Below, piece after piece: positions 36,900-45,885 of a stretch of DNA of 64,000 nucleotides (positions are counted from its first letter, which is position 1; every line of letters begins with the position of its first letter). Location of the stretch: contig CAKOUW010000001.1 of the NCBI GenBank assembly GCA_934120715.1, forward strand, positions 395,629 through 459,628, in the 5' to 3' direction. Under the pieces are notes generated by a model. The model saw nothing but the letters and a program-made list of their open reading frames with translations, was not told where the DNA came from and made no database searches. The DNA comes from an uncultured Bacilli bacterium (GTDB lineage Bacteria > Bacillota_I > Bacilli_A > RF39 > UBA660). Made by a program: the position numbers and the translations under genes.

Positions 36900-36927
36900 A
36901 TTATACCAAATTTAAATTTTATGTAAA
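36900..36927 (-). promoter_or_regulatory. Promoter of the arc operon
   Basis: TTTACA (36922-36927) and TATAAT (36900-36905) with a 16-base spacer, about 60 bases before the arcA start. Confidence 0.65.
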
Positions 36928-36992
36928 TAGTTAAAGATAGACAGTTTCCAAATTTTTGGTAAAAAAAAGAATTTACAAATTGTGAATTCCAA

Positions 36993-37502
36993 TTAAACTG
37001 TAGTTGATTTATTTCTATATGATACAAAAGCAATTGATCCTAATACTATTACTAATAAACCGATTGTAGTATAAACAAGCGTTCCAACACCTCCAGTTGA
37101 TGGAAGTAGGCCTTGTTTAGCATTTTCTACATCTAGATGAACGTAAGTTGTACTAGAAGGTTCTATTGTGATACTTGCTATATCTGTTGCTGTTTTATAA
37201 CCAGTAGCTGCTTTTAGTTGTTTAATATAATATGTACCACTAGGAAGTCCTAGATATCTACCAACTATTTGGCTATCTATTGTTTCATCTACATTTAAAT
37301 CACTTTCATTTACTTTTACAATCAAGCCAGTAGTATCTACTACTTTTTTATTGTCATCAACAGTAATAGTTGCATTTTCAGCTCTTGCATTTAAAAGATT
37401 AACAAATGGTAAAAGAAGTATAGCTAAAATTAAGACTAAACTCATTATTTTTTTGAAATTCTTAGTTGCAATTTTTGATGTCATTAACATCATATTCTTC
37501 AT
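36993..37502 (-). CDS. Small LPXTG-anchored surface protein
   Basis: 169 residues. A signal peptide with a basic start and a hydrophobic core (VLILAILLLPFVNLL) is followed by one SpaA/Cna-B-like beta domain (SGTYYIKQLKAATGY) and a C-terminal sortase signal LPSTGG, membrane segment and short tail YRNKSTTV. Signal peptide and sorting region closely match the 529-residue protein at 39.8-41.4 kb, so it looks like a shortened paralogue or minor pilin. No sortase gene is in the window. Confidence 0.82.
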   Translation of the reverse strand: MKNMMLMTSKIATKNFKKIMSLVLILAILLLPFVNLLNARAENATITVDDNKKVVDTTGLIVKVNESDLNVDETIDSQIVGRYLGLPSGTYYIKQLKAATGYKTATDIASITIEPSSTTYVHLDVENAKQGLLPSTGGVGTLVYTTIGLLVIVLGSIAFVSYRNKSTTV

Positions 37503-37582
37503 TTAATTGCCTTCTTTTCTATATCCTATATTAGGTATTTATCATAATATTTTTTATTAGGAAAGATTGTTTTTACTACCTG

Positions 37583-37600
37583 GTGTAAACTAGACAAAAA
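37583..37600. promoter_or_regulatory. 18-base motif shared upstream of both LPXTG genes (copy 1)
   Basis: GTGTAAACTAGACAAAAA, identical at 41499-41516. Each copy is about 80 bases before an LPXTG gene. The core TGTCTAGTTTACACA (minus strand) is a near-palindrome, suggesting a regulator site or part of a shared promoter. Confidence 0.5.
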
Positions 37601-37623
37601 TACTGTATAGCTCACTATACAGT
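37596..37623 (-). terminator. Terminator after the CmpB-like gene
   Basis: Perfect 9-bp stem ACTGTATAG/CTATACAGT, 4-base loop, then ATTTTTGTCT on the minus strand. Confidence 0.8.
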
Positions 37624-37663
37624 ACATATTAATTTCTATTAATTTTTTATAATCAAAGTTTAG

Positions 37664-38341
37664 TTACTTAAATTTTATTTTTCTTAACTCATCTTTTAAG
37701 CTATTTAACTTTTCTTTTATATTGGGGAAAGCATTAATAAGTCTTTTATTAAGAATATTTTTGCTTTCAAATAATTTTTTTGTATATTTTTTAATATTTT
37801 CGGTACTATCTTTTTTAACATTTTTAATATTCTTAGTAAATTTAGCTACTATACCAAATGAGACAATATTATCTATTAAGTATATTATAAATAATGTAAT
37901 TGAAATTATTTTTAAATAATTTGCTGGAATACTCGTTACTATTTTAGTTAGTCCTGGGTTAACTAAGTACATTATAACAGTACCTAAAATACCAAATGGT
38001 AACATAGTGTTTAAACATATTCTGCCATTTATATTGAACTTTGTATCACTGTAATCCCACCATCTAGTTTTAAACATTTTCTCCATAAAATAACTTGTGA
38101 AATATTCTAGTAGAGAACAAATAACTATAGCCATTAAAAATAATAGTATTGGTTTTGGCATTAAGTTTTTTAGTAGTAAAGTTATAGCCATACAACCCCA
38201 ACCATATATTGGACAATACGGTCCTATTAAAAAGCCTCTATTAACAAGCTTTTTTGTCCTAACAAATATATATAATGTTTCTACTATCCACCCCAAGATA
38301 GAATACATTATAAATAGTAAAAAATATGCATATATACTCAT
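37664..38341 (-). CDS. CmpB-type membrane protein (putative ABC-transporter type IV)
   Basis: 225 residues with about five membrane segments and a basic cytoplasmic C-terminus. Early motifs GWIVETLYIF, RGFLIGPYCPIYGWGC and WWDYSDTKFNINGRICL are those of the family annotated as putative ABC transporter type IV / CmpB, whose function is not established. It stands alone between the small LPXTG gene and ackA, with its own Shine-Dalgarno (AGGAGAG) and terminator. No ATPase partner is adjacent. Confidence 0.8.
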   Translation of the reverse strand: MSIYAYFLLFIMYSILGWIVETLYIFVRTKKLVNRGFLIGPYCPIYGWGCMAITLLLKNLMPKPILLFLMAIVICSLLEYFTSYFMEKMFKTRWWDYSDTKFNINGRICLNTMLPFGILGTVIMYLVNPGLTKIVTSIPANYLKIISITLFIIYLIDNIVSFGIVAKFTKNIKNVKKDSTENIKKYTKKLFESKNILNKRLINAFPNIKEKLNSLKDELRKIKFK

Positions 38342-38468
38342 AATAAACTCTCCTATTACTTTATCATTATATCATAGATCTTTATAATATTGAAAGTAAT
38401 AATAAAGAGAATCAAAAATTTATTGTAAAAGGTATTGTTAACTTTAACTTTACTATTTCAAATATAAG

Positions 38469-38502
38469 AAAAGCCAATATATGAATATATATTTGGCCTT
38501 TT
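38469..38502 (-). terminator. Terminator after ackA
   Basis: AAAAGGCCAA ... TTGGCTTTT hairpin with an AT-rich inner stem, ending in TTTTCTTAT on the minus strand. Confidence 0.65.
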
Positions 38503-38515
38503 CTATTAAATATTA

Positions 38516-39718
38516 TTATTTTGATAATCTGTATGTATCTCTTAGAATCATTATTTCTTCATTTGTTGGTACTACGTATACTGGTATTTTAGAATCATCT
38601 GTTGTAATAATTCCTTCTCTTTCAGAACGGAATCTTGCGATTGAATCATTTCTTTTTTCATCTAGTTTGATATTTAATGGTTTACTGATCTTATCAACAA
38701 TTTGTTTTCTTAAATCAATATCGTTTTCTCCAACACCTGCTGTAAAGACAATCGCATCTACGTCTCCCTCTAATTCAAAATAATAATCAGCTATATATTT
38801 AATTATTGAATTAGCAAACATATCAATAGCTAGTTTAGCTTTTTTGTCACCTGATGCTATTAAGTCTTCAATATCACGTAAATCATTTTTACCACAGATA
38901 GCTAAAAGTCCACTCTTCTTATTTAGATCTTGTGTTACTTCTTCTACTGTCTTACCAGTTGATTTTACAACGTATTCAATAATTGATGGGTCAATTGAAC
39001 CACTTCTAGTTCCCATTATTAAACCATCTAGTGGAGTTAATCCCATTGTTGTGTTATAACATTTTCCATCTTTAACAGCTGATATTGAAGCACCGCTTCC
39101 TATATGACAGATAATTAAGTTGGCATCTTTCTTATTTAATTTTTCTATCATAGTTTCAGCTATATACTTATGACTTGTACCATGGAAACCATACTTTCTA
39201 ACTGAATACTTTTCATACCACTCTTCTGGTACTGCATATTTATAGTTCTCTTCTGGCATAGTTTGATGGTATGCTGTATCAAATACTGCTGCTTCTGGAA
39301 CTTCTGGTAATGATTCTCTCATAGCTTTTATTCCAGCTATTTCTCCTGGATGATGTAGTGGCCCTAACTTTGTTAAGTCAACTATGTTATTTAAAACTTC
39401 ATCATCTATTAATACTGAATCAGAATAGAATTCTCCTCCATGTAAAACTCTGTGTCCTACACCTTTTATCTCATCAACACTTGAAATAATATTATTGTCT
39501 ATTAATTCTTTCATCATAATTTCAACTGCTTCAGTATGATTTTTAAGTTCTTTAGCATGAGTTATTTTTTCACCATTAATTTTTAATGTCCAAAAACAAT
39601 CTTTAGCTCCTATCTTCTCAATATAACCATTAATTAATTCTTTTTCTTCTGGCATACTATATAGAGAAAATTTTAATGATGAGCTTCCTCCATTTATTAC
39701 TAAATATTTTCCTTCCAT
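38516..39718 (-). CDS. ackA: Acetate kinase
   Basis: 400 residues from ATG 39718 (after TGGAGGAGAAAA); the open frame extends 16 codons further upstream without a ribosome site. It makes ATP from acetyl phosphate in fermentation. Motifs are VINGGSSSLKFSLY, VGHRVLHGG, FDTAYHQTMP, CHIGSGASISAV and GLTPLDGLIMGTRSGSIDPS. No phosphotransacetylase is adjacent. Together with the arc operon it suggests substrate-level ATP production. Confidence 0.96.
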   Translation of the reverse strand: MEGKYLVINGGSSSLKFSLYSMPEEKELINGYIEKIGAKDCFWTLKINGEKITHAKELKNHTEAVEIMMKELIDNNIISSVDEIKGVGHRVLHGGEFYSDSVLIDDEVLNNIVDLTKLGPLHHPGEIAGIKAMRESLPEVPEAAVFDTAYHQTMPEENYKYAVPEEWYEKYSVRKYGFHGTSHKYIAETMIEKLNKKDANLIICHIGSGASISAVKDGKCYNTTMGLTPLDGLIMGTRSGSIDPSIIEYVVKSTGKTVEEVTQDLNKKSGLLAICGKNDLRDIEDLIASGDKKAKLAIDMFANSIIKYIADYYFELEGDVDAIVFTAGVGENDIDLRKQIVDKISKPLNIKLDEKRNDSIARFRSEREGIITTDDSKIPVYVVPTNEEIMILRDTYRLSK

Positions 39719-39801
39719 TTTTCTCCTCCATTTAATTTCTACGGTTATAATTTTACCATTTTTCACATTTAATTGTCAATTACTTGGAAATTCTTCAATA
39801 G

Positions 39802-39828
39802 AAAAACTGTATCACTATTGATACAGTC
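39802..39828 (-). terminator. Terminator after the LPXTG pilin gene
   Basis: Perfect 9-bp stem ACTGTATCA/TGATACAGT with a 4-base loop and TTTTTC on the minus strand, 5 bases past the stop. Confidence 0.82.
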
Positions 39829-39832
39829 TAAC

Positions 39833-41422
39833 TTAACTATTAATTTGTTTTTTTGAATATTTTATAATTGAGTATGCTCCGGCTCCTATTACTAGTAAAC
39901 CTATTAGTGTATAGAAGATGGTACCAAGGCCACCTGTTGATGGAAGTAAGCCTTGTTTAGCATTTTTTACTTCTAATGGATAGTATCCTTCAGAAGTTAG
40001 TGATGTTGTATCAATTGTTATATGGGCAACATCAGTAGATAATTTATAACCACTTGGAGCTGTTATTTGTTTAACATATAAGTCACCATCAGTAACACCC
40101 ATAAATTTTCCTACACCATCTGTTACTGTAACCTCACCTATTTTACTACTATCACTACATGTACTATCAGTATATAATCCAAATACTCCACCTGATAGAA
40201 TTGTATCACTAGATGCATCCTTATTTGTTATTTGAAGTCCATAAGTAATGATTTTATTTTCAGCTGTTAGAGTTGTTGTACCAATTGGATCTGAATATGG
40301 ATCAGTTATATATGTTGCTTCAGCCTTTATGGTATTACCTGCTTCTCCTAGTACTGGAATATCACTTAGTTTAACACCTACTGCTAATCTAGCGACATAA
40401 AAGTCAGCTGTTGGTGAAGTTATAGTTATAACTTTTCCTTCTGTTGTAATATCGGCAATCACTTTATCACCATAATAAAGCTTGTTGTTGGCAACTGGAT
40501 ATATTTTTTCTTCAGCACCATCAACGGTATATATATCATTATAGTCTATTCCTTCTGGAAAAGTTATTTCTACTTTCCATGAAGAAGTATCTGTTACATC
40601 CTCATTTAAGCCGGAAAAGGACAAGAGGTAGGTATATTCTCTACCTTTATAAAAAGATGAGACAAAAGTTAGATCATCTTCACTATTCATAAGTTCAATT
40701 AATTTAGAAGGTTCACAATCTAATACACTATTTTCAATTTCATAGCCTGAGCCCTTGGCAATGAGTTTTATTTCATTTAAACTCCAGTTACCATTTTGTA
40801 TAGTAAACACTATATTAGCAATTAATGCTCCATATAGATTAACATTTTGTATTTCATCTCCATTTAGAAATGGATTATTAGTTGTTGCTAAAACTAGATA
40901 GGCTCCAACTTCAATGTTTTCTATTAGTGTTCTATATCCTCCACTTGTATTACCTTCTTGATAGGCAAAATCAAGACCAGCTGTATTATTTTTTTTAACA
41001 TATTTGGCAAATTGAGCTGCAAGTAAGTTAAATTCATTTTGATTTGCACCTTCTTCTCCATAGGCAAGATATTCGCTTACTGTTAGTGTGGAAAAATCTT
41101 TGGTAGTAGTTGTTGCATAACTACTTGCCTTGAAATCTGTAAAGGTACTTGTAAAGTCATATGACATTTGGTTACTTGTTTCATTGTAATATATGTCCAA
41201 AACTTTATAGGCTTTGAATGAATCAGTACCGATTTCATCATCTTTAATGGATAACTTCGTCGTATTAGTTACTTTTTTACTATTTGGATCATCACTCTTG
41301 GTAGTGTTAGTATCAACCGTAATTTGAGTAGCTTCTGCTTTAACATTTAAGAGACTAGTAAATGGTAAAAGAAGCATAGCTAAAATTAAGATTATACTTG
41401 TTGTTAATTTGATTTTTTTCAT
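39833..41422 (-). CDS. LPXTG-anchored pilin-type surface protein
   Basis: 529 residues. A signal peptide (TTSIILILAMLLLPFTSLLNVKA) is followed by three beta-rich modules: an N-terminal domain, a middle domain (about 245-370) and a Cna-B/SpaA domain (YGLQITNKDASSDTILSGGVFGLYTDSTC). The C-terminus has LPSTGG, a membrane helix and a basic tail. The arrangement is that of a Gram-positive sortase-assembled backbone pilin. SpaA-type isopeptide bonds are likely in the Cna-B modules. A sortase must be elsewhere. The promoter region shares an 18-base motif with the small paralogue. Confidence 0.85.
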   Translation of the reverse strand: MKKIKLTTSIILILAMLLLPFTSLLNVKAEATQITVDTNTTKSDDPNSKKVTNTTKLSIKDDEIGTDSFKAYKVLDIYYNETSNQMSYDFTSTFTDFKASSYATTTTKDFSTLTVSEYLAYGEEGANQNEFNLLAAQFAKYVKKNNTAGLDFAYQEGNTSGGYRTLIENIEVGAYLVLATTNNPFLNGDEIQNVNLYGALIANIVFTIQNGNWSLNEIKLIAKGSGYEIENSVLDCEPSKLIELMNSEDDLTFVSSFYKGREYTYLLSFSGLNEDVTDTSSWKVEITFPEGIDYNDIYTVDGAEEKIYPVANNKLYYGDKVIADITTEGKVITITSPTADFYVARLAVGVKLSDIPVLGEAGNTIKAEATYITDPYSDPIGTTTLTAENKIITYGLQITNKDASSDTILSGGVFGLYTDSTCSDSSKIGEVTVTDGVGKFMGVTDGDLYVKQITAPSGYKLSTDVAHITIDTTSLTSEGYYPLEVKNAKQGLLPSTGGLGTIFYTLIGLLVIGAGAYSIIKYSKKQINS

Positions 41423-41498
41423 TTTTTATACCTCACTTATCTTATATAAAAATATTAGCATACTATTTCTTATTAACAAATATTAAAATTCTTTTTTT

Positions 41499-41516
41499 GT
41501 GTAAACTAGACAAAAA
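41499..41516. promoter_or_regulatory. 18-base motif shared upstream of both LPXTG genes (copy 2)
   Basis: Identical to 37583-37600; about 77 bases before the 529-residue LPXTG gene and just past the terminator of the preceding gene. Confidence 0.5.
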
Positions 41517-41546
41517 AATTCATGATAGAAATTTAATCATGAATTT
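41512..41546 (-). terminator. Terminator after the pbpB-downstream operon
   Basis: AAATTCATGAT/ATCATGAATTT stem (11 bp) with a T-run on the minus strand; overlaps the stop of the 165-residue gene. Confidence 0.75.
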
Positions 41547-42034
41547 ATATTTACTTTTAATTTACTATTTTTAGCAATATCTTCTTTAGAGGTAATTACT
41601 AATTTATATTTATCTACTTGTTGTTTATTTTTTTCTAGACTATTTTGACTATCATCTATGTCTTTTTCTTGATCATTTTTATATAATTTAACATCTAAGT
41701 TATATTTATTTTCAGCAACACTTATAGTATATAAAATCTTTTCTTTAGCAATAAGTTTAGATCCATAATTACTTATATTAAATATATACTCCTTTTTATC
41801 ATCTTTTTTCATGTTAGAAATATCTATATTCATGACAGTTTTGATGTTCTTAGAAACTATTGGTATTGTGGGCTCTTTAGCAGCTTCTTTTCTTTTATTA
41901 TATAAAATCATAGTAGTAATAAATAGTATTATTACTATAACAGTTAGAACAATAAATGTTATTAAAAGAGGCATACTAGTTGGTTCTTTTTTATTCTTTT
42001 TCTTTGTTACTTTTTTAGTTTCTTTTTTTTGCAT
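41537..42034 (-). CDS. Membrane-anchored exported protein, unknown function (1)
   Basis: 165 residues. A very basic start (KKETKKVTKKKNKKE) precedes one membrane helix (about 24-45) and an outer domain of about 110 residues with EYIFNISNYGSKLIAKEKILYTI, a beta-sandwich-like pattern. No known family is recognised. It is the last of three anchored proteins encoded after pbpB, so a part in division or envelope maintenance is possible. Confidence 0.55.
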   Translation of the reverse strand: MQKKETKKVTKKKNKKEPTSMPLLITFIVLTVIVIILFITTMILYNKRKEAAKEPTIPIVSKNIKTVMNIDISNMKKDDKKEYIFNISNYGSKLIAKEKILYTISVAENKYNLDVKLYKNDQEKDIDDSQNSLEKNKQQVDKYKLVITSKEDIAKNSKLKVNINS

Positions 42035-42042
42035 ATTATCAC

Positions 42043-42576
42043 CTATTTATCTTTCATTGTACTTAATACAGTTATTTGATATGGGAATTTTATATTTTTA
42101 GCTTTTTGTTTATGATTAAAATAAGCGACTACATTTAATTCTATTTTATCATTAGCTTTAATTGTTTTCTCAGATATAGTATCATGACTTATTTTGACGG
42201 GATAAATTTGAGTAGCACTTTCTTCATCATTTATATAATCTGGAATTTCAATTAAATTAATAATTTCAGCATCCAGGGTACCTTTATTTTCAATAGTTAT
42301 TTTATAACTTATTTCATCTCTTGGAGCAAATAGATTAAAGTAGAAATTTACAGTTTGACCATTATTGGAAATATTATAAGTACTGGTTGGATTTTTTAGA
42401 CCACCTTTTATTGGAGTTAATTGTTCAACTTTAGTTATTTCAACACTATAACTGGGCTTTTTAGTATTAAGATTTTCTAATTGCATTGAAACATAAGAAA
42501 AACCTACTCCTAATAAAATTATAGTTATACATAGAACTATAATAATTGAGTTTTTAACTTTTACTACATCATTCAT
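42043..42576 (-). CDS. Membrane-anchored exported protein, unknown function (2)
   Basis: 177 residues, N-terminal membrane anchor (about 8-28), then a beta-rich outer domain with NISNNGQTVNFYFNLFAPRDEISYKI and IENKGTLDAEI, a pattern seen in surface-exposed Ig-like or camelysin/TasA-like folds. The fold assignment is tentative. It overlaps the upstream gene by 8 bases and precedes the 165-residue gene by 8 bases, so the three are co-expressed. Confidence 0.55.
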   Translation of the reverse strand: MNDVVKVKNSIIIVLCITIILLGVGFSYVSMQLENLNTKKPSYSVEITKVEQLTPIKGGLKNPTSTYNISNNGQTVNFYFNLFAPRDEISYKITIENKGTLDAEIINLIEIPDYINDEESATQIYPVKISHDTISEKTIKANDKIELNVVAYFNHKQKAKNIKFPYQITVLSTMKDK

Positions 42577-43402
42577 GGCAACTTCCCCTTAGTACTACTT
42601 TATCTTGACAACAATATGAATAATCATACTTTTCTGATTTAAAGTTTATGTATCCTAAAACTTTATTATCATTTATATAATACCAGCTTTTAGCTGATGG
42701 GTAAATACTTTTTGTATCTTCACCGGATATTAATTGAATCGGATAGTTTGGACTGTTCTTTTCTTGATTACTTATTTTAGTAGCATATACTGATAATTTT
42801 TGACATATGTTATCGGCATATATAAAAGCTTCTTCTTCAGTTAAATTAGTATTACTTTCTTCAGATGATTTTTCTCCTTTATAAGACTTAATATTATTTC
42901 TAGATTCTATTTCTTTTTCTTGAAGGAGAGTCTTTTGATCAACAAGTGGTAATGTATTAGTAGATTCTGTTATTGCTACGGTACTATAATACTTTTTTAT
43001 TTGATCTATTAAAATAGTTTTTAATTTATTAGTACTGTTATATGATGTTATATTTATATTTTTATTATTTAAGTAGTTATTGTCATTTAGTATTTTTAAT
43101 AAGTTATTTATACTACTATTGGTTTTATCATTTTCTATATTTTTGTTATATAGACATAGAGAATTTTTATTTATAAATAAGATATTAGATATTTTATTTT
43201 CTTCATTTGTTACTAATATAAATTCAGGACCAGATTGAATATTTATATTAATTATTTCCTTAAAAGATTCTATGTTTAAATATGTATCACTACTTCCAAT
43301 AGATGCTTTATATTCTGGTATATATTTATATATAATTAAAAAGAGTGCGGCAATTAGAATTATAAAAAATGATATCATTTTAACTATTTTTTCTTCTGTC
43401 AT
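42569..43402 (-). CDS. Membrane-anchored exported protein, unknown function (3)
   Basis: 277 residues. One membrane helix (about 8-26) is followed by an extracellular part with a low-complexity Asn/Ser-rich middle (about 95-130) and a C-terminal domain with two Cys (YSYCCQDKVVLRG). No family is recognised. It begins 1 base after the pbpB stop, so it is in the division operon and could be an accessory of the PBP2B complex; that is inference from context. Confidence 0.5.
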   Translation of the reverse strand: MTEEKIVKMISFFIILIAALFLIIYKYIPEYKASIGSSDTYLNIESFKEIININIQSGPEFILVTNEENKISNILFINKNSLCLYNKNIENDKTNSSINNLLKILNDNNYLNNKNINITSYNSTNKLKTILIDQIKKYYSTVAITESTNTLPLVDQKTLLQEKEIESRNNIKSYKGEKSSEESNTNLTEEEAFIYADNICQKLSVYATKISNQEKNSPNYPIQLISGEDTKSIYPSAKSWYYINDNKVLGYINFKSEKYDYSYCCQDKVVLRGSCHE

Positions 43403-43403
43403 A

Positions 43404-45554
43404 TTATTCTACACCAAATTTAGGATTTAACGTTAATTTAATCTCCATTCCTGATTTTATTTCTTCATTTTCAGGAATTGATTGTTCGCTTACATATCCT
43501 ACACCTTCAAGTTTTACTTTTATTCCTAATTCTTCTAAAAGGTTTTTAGCAACTTTAGATGATAAACCAATAACATTTGGAATTGTTAATTTTTCTGAAT
43601 TAGTAATTAAATAAATTGTATCTTTACTGGTAATAGTATCTTTAGCTAATGGGTACTGTTTTATGATTTTATTACCATCACCTAGTACTTGATACTTTAT
43701 ATTTTTAGAGTCTAATGTTAATTTAACTTTTTCTGTACTTTTATTAATATAGCTTTCTACTTTGTATTTTGTTACTTCTACTTCTTTATTATCTGAATCA
43801 CTAATTCCATAATATTTTGATAGATTATTAACAATTTCTTTTACGGCATCAGATATAGGTTTTTGTTGACCACTAGTTATTTTTTTAGCAGAAGCATAGA
43901 TAATTACTTTAGGATCACTTTTGGGATAAATACCTGCAAATGATTGTATTGTATTTTCCATACCTGTTAAATAGCCATCATTTGTATCTTTAGCTATTTG
44001 AGCTGTACCTGTTTTACCTATTAATTCTCCGTTATCAAGTCTATATCTAGCACCTGTATTGCCAGCACCATTTACGCAATCATCCATTAACTGCAACATT
44101 TTCTGAACTGTTGTGGTAGAAGCTACACGTCCTTCTTCAGTTCTTGATTTTTCAGATATTATTTCACCTGTTGTTGAATCAACAATTTTTGATACAATGT
44201 AGGGTTTTAATAAGATTCCATCATTAGTTAGAGATGTTAAGGCTTTTAGATTTTGAATTGGGGTTGTTGTAATACCTTGTCCAAAGCCGGCATTAAAGAC
44301 CTCTGTTTCATACTTAAAATTAAGCTTCCCTGTTTGTTCATTAGGAAGATCAATTCCTGTTTTTTTACCAAAACCTAATTTTTTGAAGTATTGCCTTAGC
44401 ATCATGCTATTCATATGACGATTTATTATATTAATTATAGCGACGTTACTACTCATGGCATAACCTTTATCAAATGTGATTACACCCCAACCATTTCTAT
44501 CATAATCACCAATTTCAGTACCATCAGATGTAACATATACGCCTGATTTATATGTCTCATTACCATCATAAACACCATTTTCCATAGCAGCCATGTAAGT
44601 AAAAGTTTTCATAGTTGAACCAGGTTCATATGGAGAGGCAACAAAGTTATCTAGATAATTGGTTATATTTCTGGTATTAGGATCAAATGATGGGGATGTT
44701 GCAGTTGCTAGAATGGCACCTGTTTTAGCATCCATTATGCTTATAGTAAACCAATCATAGTCAGCTTTTTCATCTGCATTTTTAAGGGCTTGTTCAACAA
44801 AGAATTGAATATTGCTGTCTATTGTTAAATATATATTCTTCCCCTGAACAGCATCTTTTTTTATAGTATTAGTATCAGCTATTTGATATCCTTTTAAATC
44901 TTTTTGATAAGTTATATAACCATCTTCACCTTTTAAAATATTATTGAAAGACTTTTCAATACCCATTTCTCCTACAATTTCTTCTTCAGTTGTATCATTT
45001 GTATTAGTTTTAGCATAACCAACTGTATATGAGGCAAAATTTCCCTTAGGATAATATCTTTTAAAGCTTTCAATGAAATCCAGACCAGGTAAACCTAAGT
45101 CTTCTATTTGTTGTTTTGTTATCTCATTTAGATCTTTTCCTTTTGAACCGAACTCTGTTTGATATAAGTTTTCTTTATTTAATCTTTGTAGTATTTCATC
45201 TTTTTCCATACCTAAGATTGGAGCTAATAGTTCAGCAGTTTTTTCTTTATCTACTACGTGTTGAGGTTTGCTCTTCTTGGTTGTTCTTTTAGGATCTAGA
45301 TAAGCTATTAATTTATAGCTTGAAACGTTTTGAGCAAGTACTTCGTTATCTGATGTATAAATAGTCCCCCTTCTAGCAGATAATATATCGGTTTTAGTAG
45401 TTCTTTTACTAGCTAATTCTTTTAAATTAATTCCATCTATTTTTTTAGATAGGGCTAATTGAGTAAGTCTTAAGATCATTAGACCAAACAAAAAAAGAGA
45501 AAAGATTATAATTATAAAAGAATATTTTACATTATTTTTCCTTCTCTTTTTCAA
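43404..45554 (-). CDS. pbpB: Class B penicillin-binding protein 2B with two PASTA domains
   Basis: 716 residues, equal to the length of Bacillus PBP2B. N-terminal anchor (about 10-30), dimerisation domain, then transpeptidase with active-site STMK (EPGSTMKTF), SSN (MSSNVAIINI) and KTG (IGKTGTAQIA). GFGQGITTTPIQ is intact here, the site that is split in the spoVD-like gene. Two PASTA domains form the C-terminus. It crosslinks septal peptidoglycan. Start is TTG 45554 after GGGAGTGATATAA. It follows ftsL in the mraZ-rsmH-ftsL-pbpB order. Confidence 0.95.
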   Translation of the reverse strand: MKKRRKNNVKYSFIIIIFSLFLFGLMILRLTQLALSKKIDGINLKELASKRTTKTDILSARRGTIYTSDNEVLAQNVSSYKLIAYLDPKRTTKKSKPQHVVDKEKTAELLAPILGMEKDEILQRLNKENLYQTEFGSKGKDLNEITKQQIEDLGLPGLDFIESFKRYYPKGNFASYTVGYAKTNTNDTTEEEIVGEMGIEKSFNNILKGEDGYITYQKDLKGYQIADTNTIKKDAVQGKNIYLTIDSNIQFFVEQALKNADEKADYDWFTISIMDAKTGAILATATSPSFDPNTRNITNYLDNFVASPYEPGSTMKTFTYMAAMENGVYDGNETYKSGVYVTSDGTEIGDYDRNGWGVITFDKGYAMSSNVAIINIINRHMNSMMLRQYFKKLGFGKKTGIDLPNEQTGKLNFKYETEVFNAGFGQGITTTPIQNLKALTSLTNDGILLKPYIVSKIVDSTTGEIISEKSRTEEGRVASTTTVQKMLQLMDDCVNGAGNTGARYRLDNGELIGKTGTAQIAKDTNDGYLTGMENTIQSFAGIYPKSDPKVIIYASAKKITSGQQKPISDAVKEIVNNLSKYYGISDSDNKEVEVTKYKVESYINKSTEKVKLTLDSKNIKYQVLGDGNKIIKQYPLAKDTITSKDTIYLITNSEKLTIPNVIGLSSKVAKNLLEELGIKVKLEGVGYVSEQSIPENEEIKSGMEIKLTLNPKFGVE

Positions 45555-45566
45555 TTATATCACTCC

Positions 45567-45875
45567 CTATTTGTCTTCAGTTACTCTTTTGATGTTATTA
45601 TTATTATAACTCAGACCTTGTTCTTGTGCAACTTCTTGAATTTTAGTAAGTGAAGCTAGTTCATTAATGGTCATAGATAAACTTTCATTGGTTTTTTCTT
45701 GACTTTTTATTTTCTTTTTTTGCTTTTCAACTTCAAAGTTTACTTTAGCAAGTGTAGCTTTGGAAAAGACTATTGATACAGGTGAAATTACTAATAGAAT
45801 TATAGCTAGTGTATACAAAAGTCTTTCAAACTTTGACATCTTTAATCTTTTTTTAGTTTTTCTCACACTAATCAT
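45567..45875 (-). CDS. ftsL: Cell division protein FtsL-like
   Basis: 102 residues: basic cytoplasmic tail, one membrane helix (about 20-40), then a coiled coil (KVNFEVEKQKKKIKSQEKTN) and ELASLTKIQEVAQEQGL near the end. This bitopic layout and the place between rsmH and pbpB identify FtsL, which joins DivIB/DivIC at the septum. Sequence conservation of FtsL is low, so position is the main evidence. Confidence 0.85.
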   Translation of the reverse strand: MISVRKTKKRLKMSKFERLLYTLAIILLVISPVSIVFSKATLAKVNFEVEKQKKKIKSQEKTNESLSMTINELASLTKIQEVAQEQGLSYNNNNIKRVTEDK

Positions 45876-45885
45876 CCTTTCCCTT

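Noticed and set aside
36940..36990. Hairpin CCAAATTTTTGG near the end of the small LPXTG gene as a terminator
   Set aside because: On the minus strand it is not followed by a T-run, so it does not look like an intrinsic terminator for that gene.
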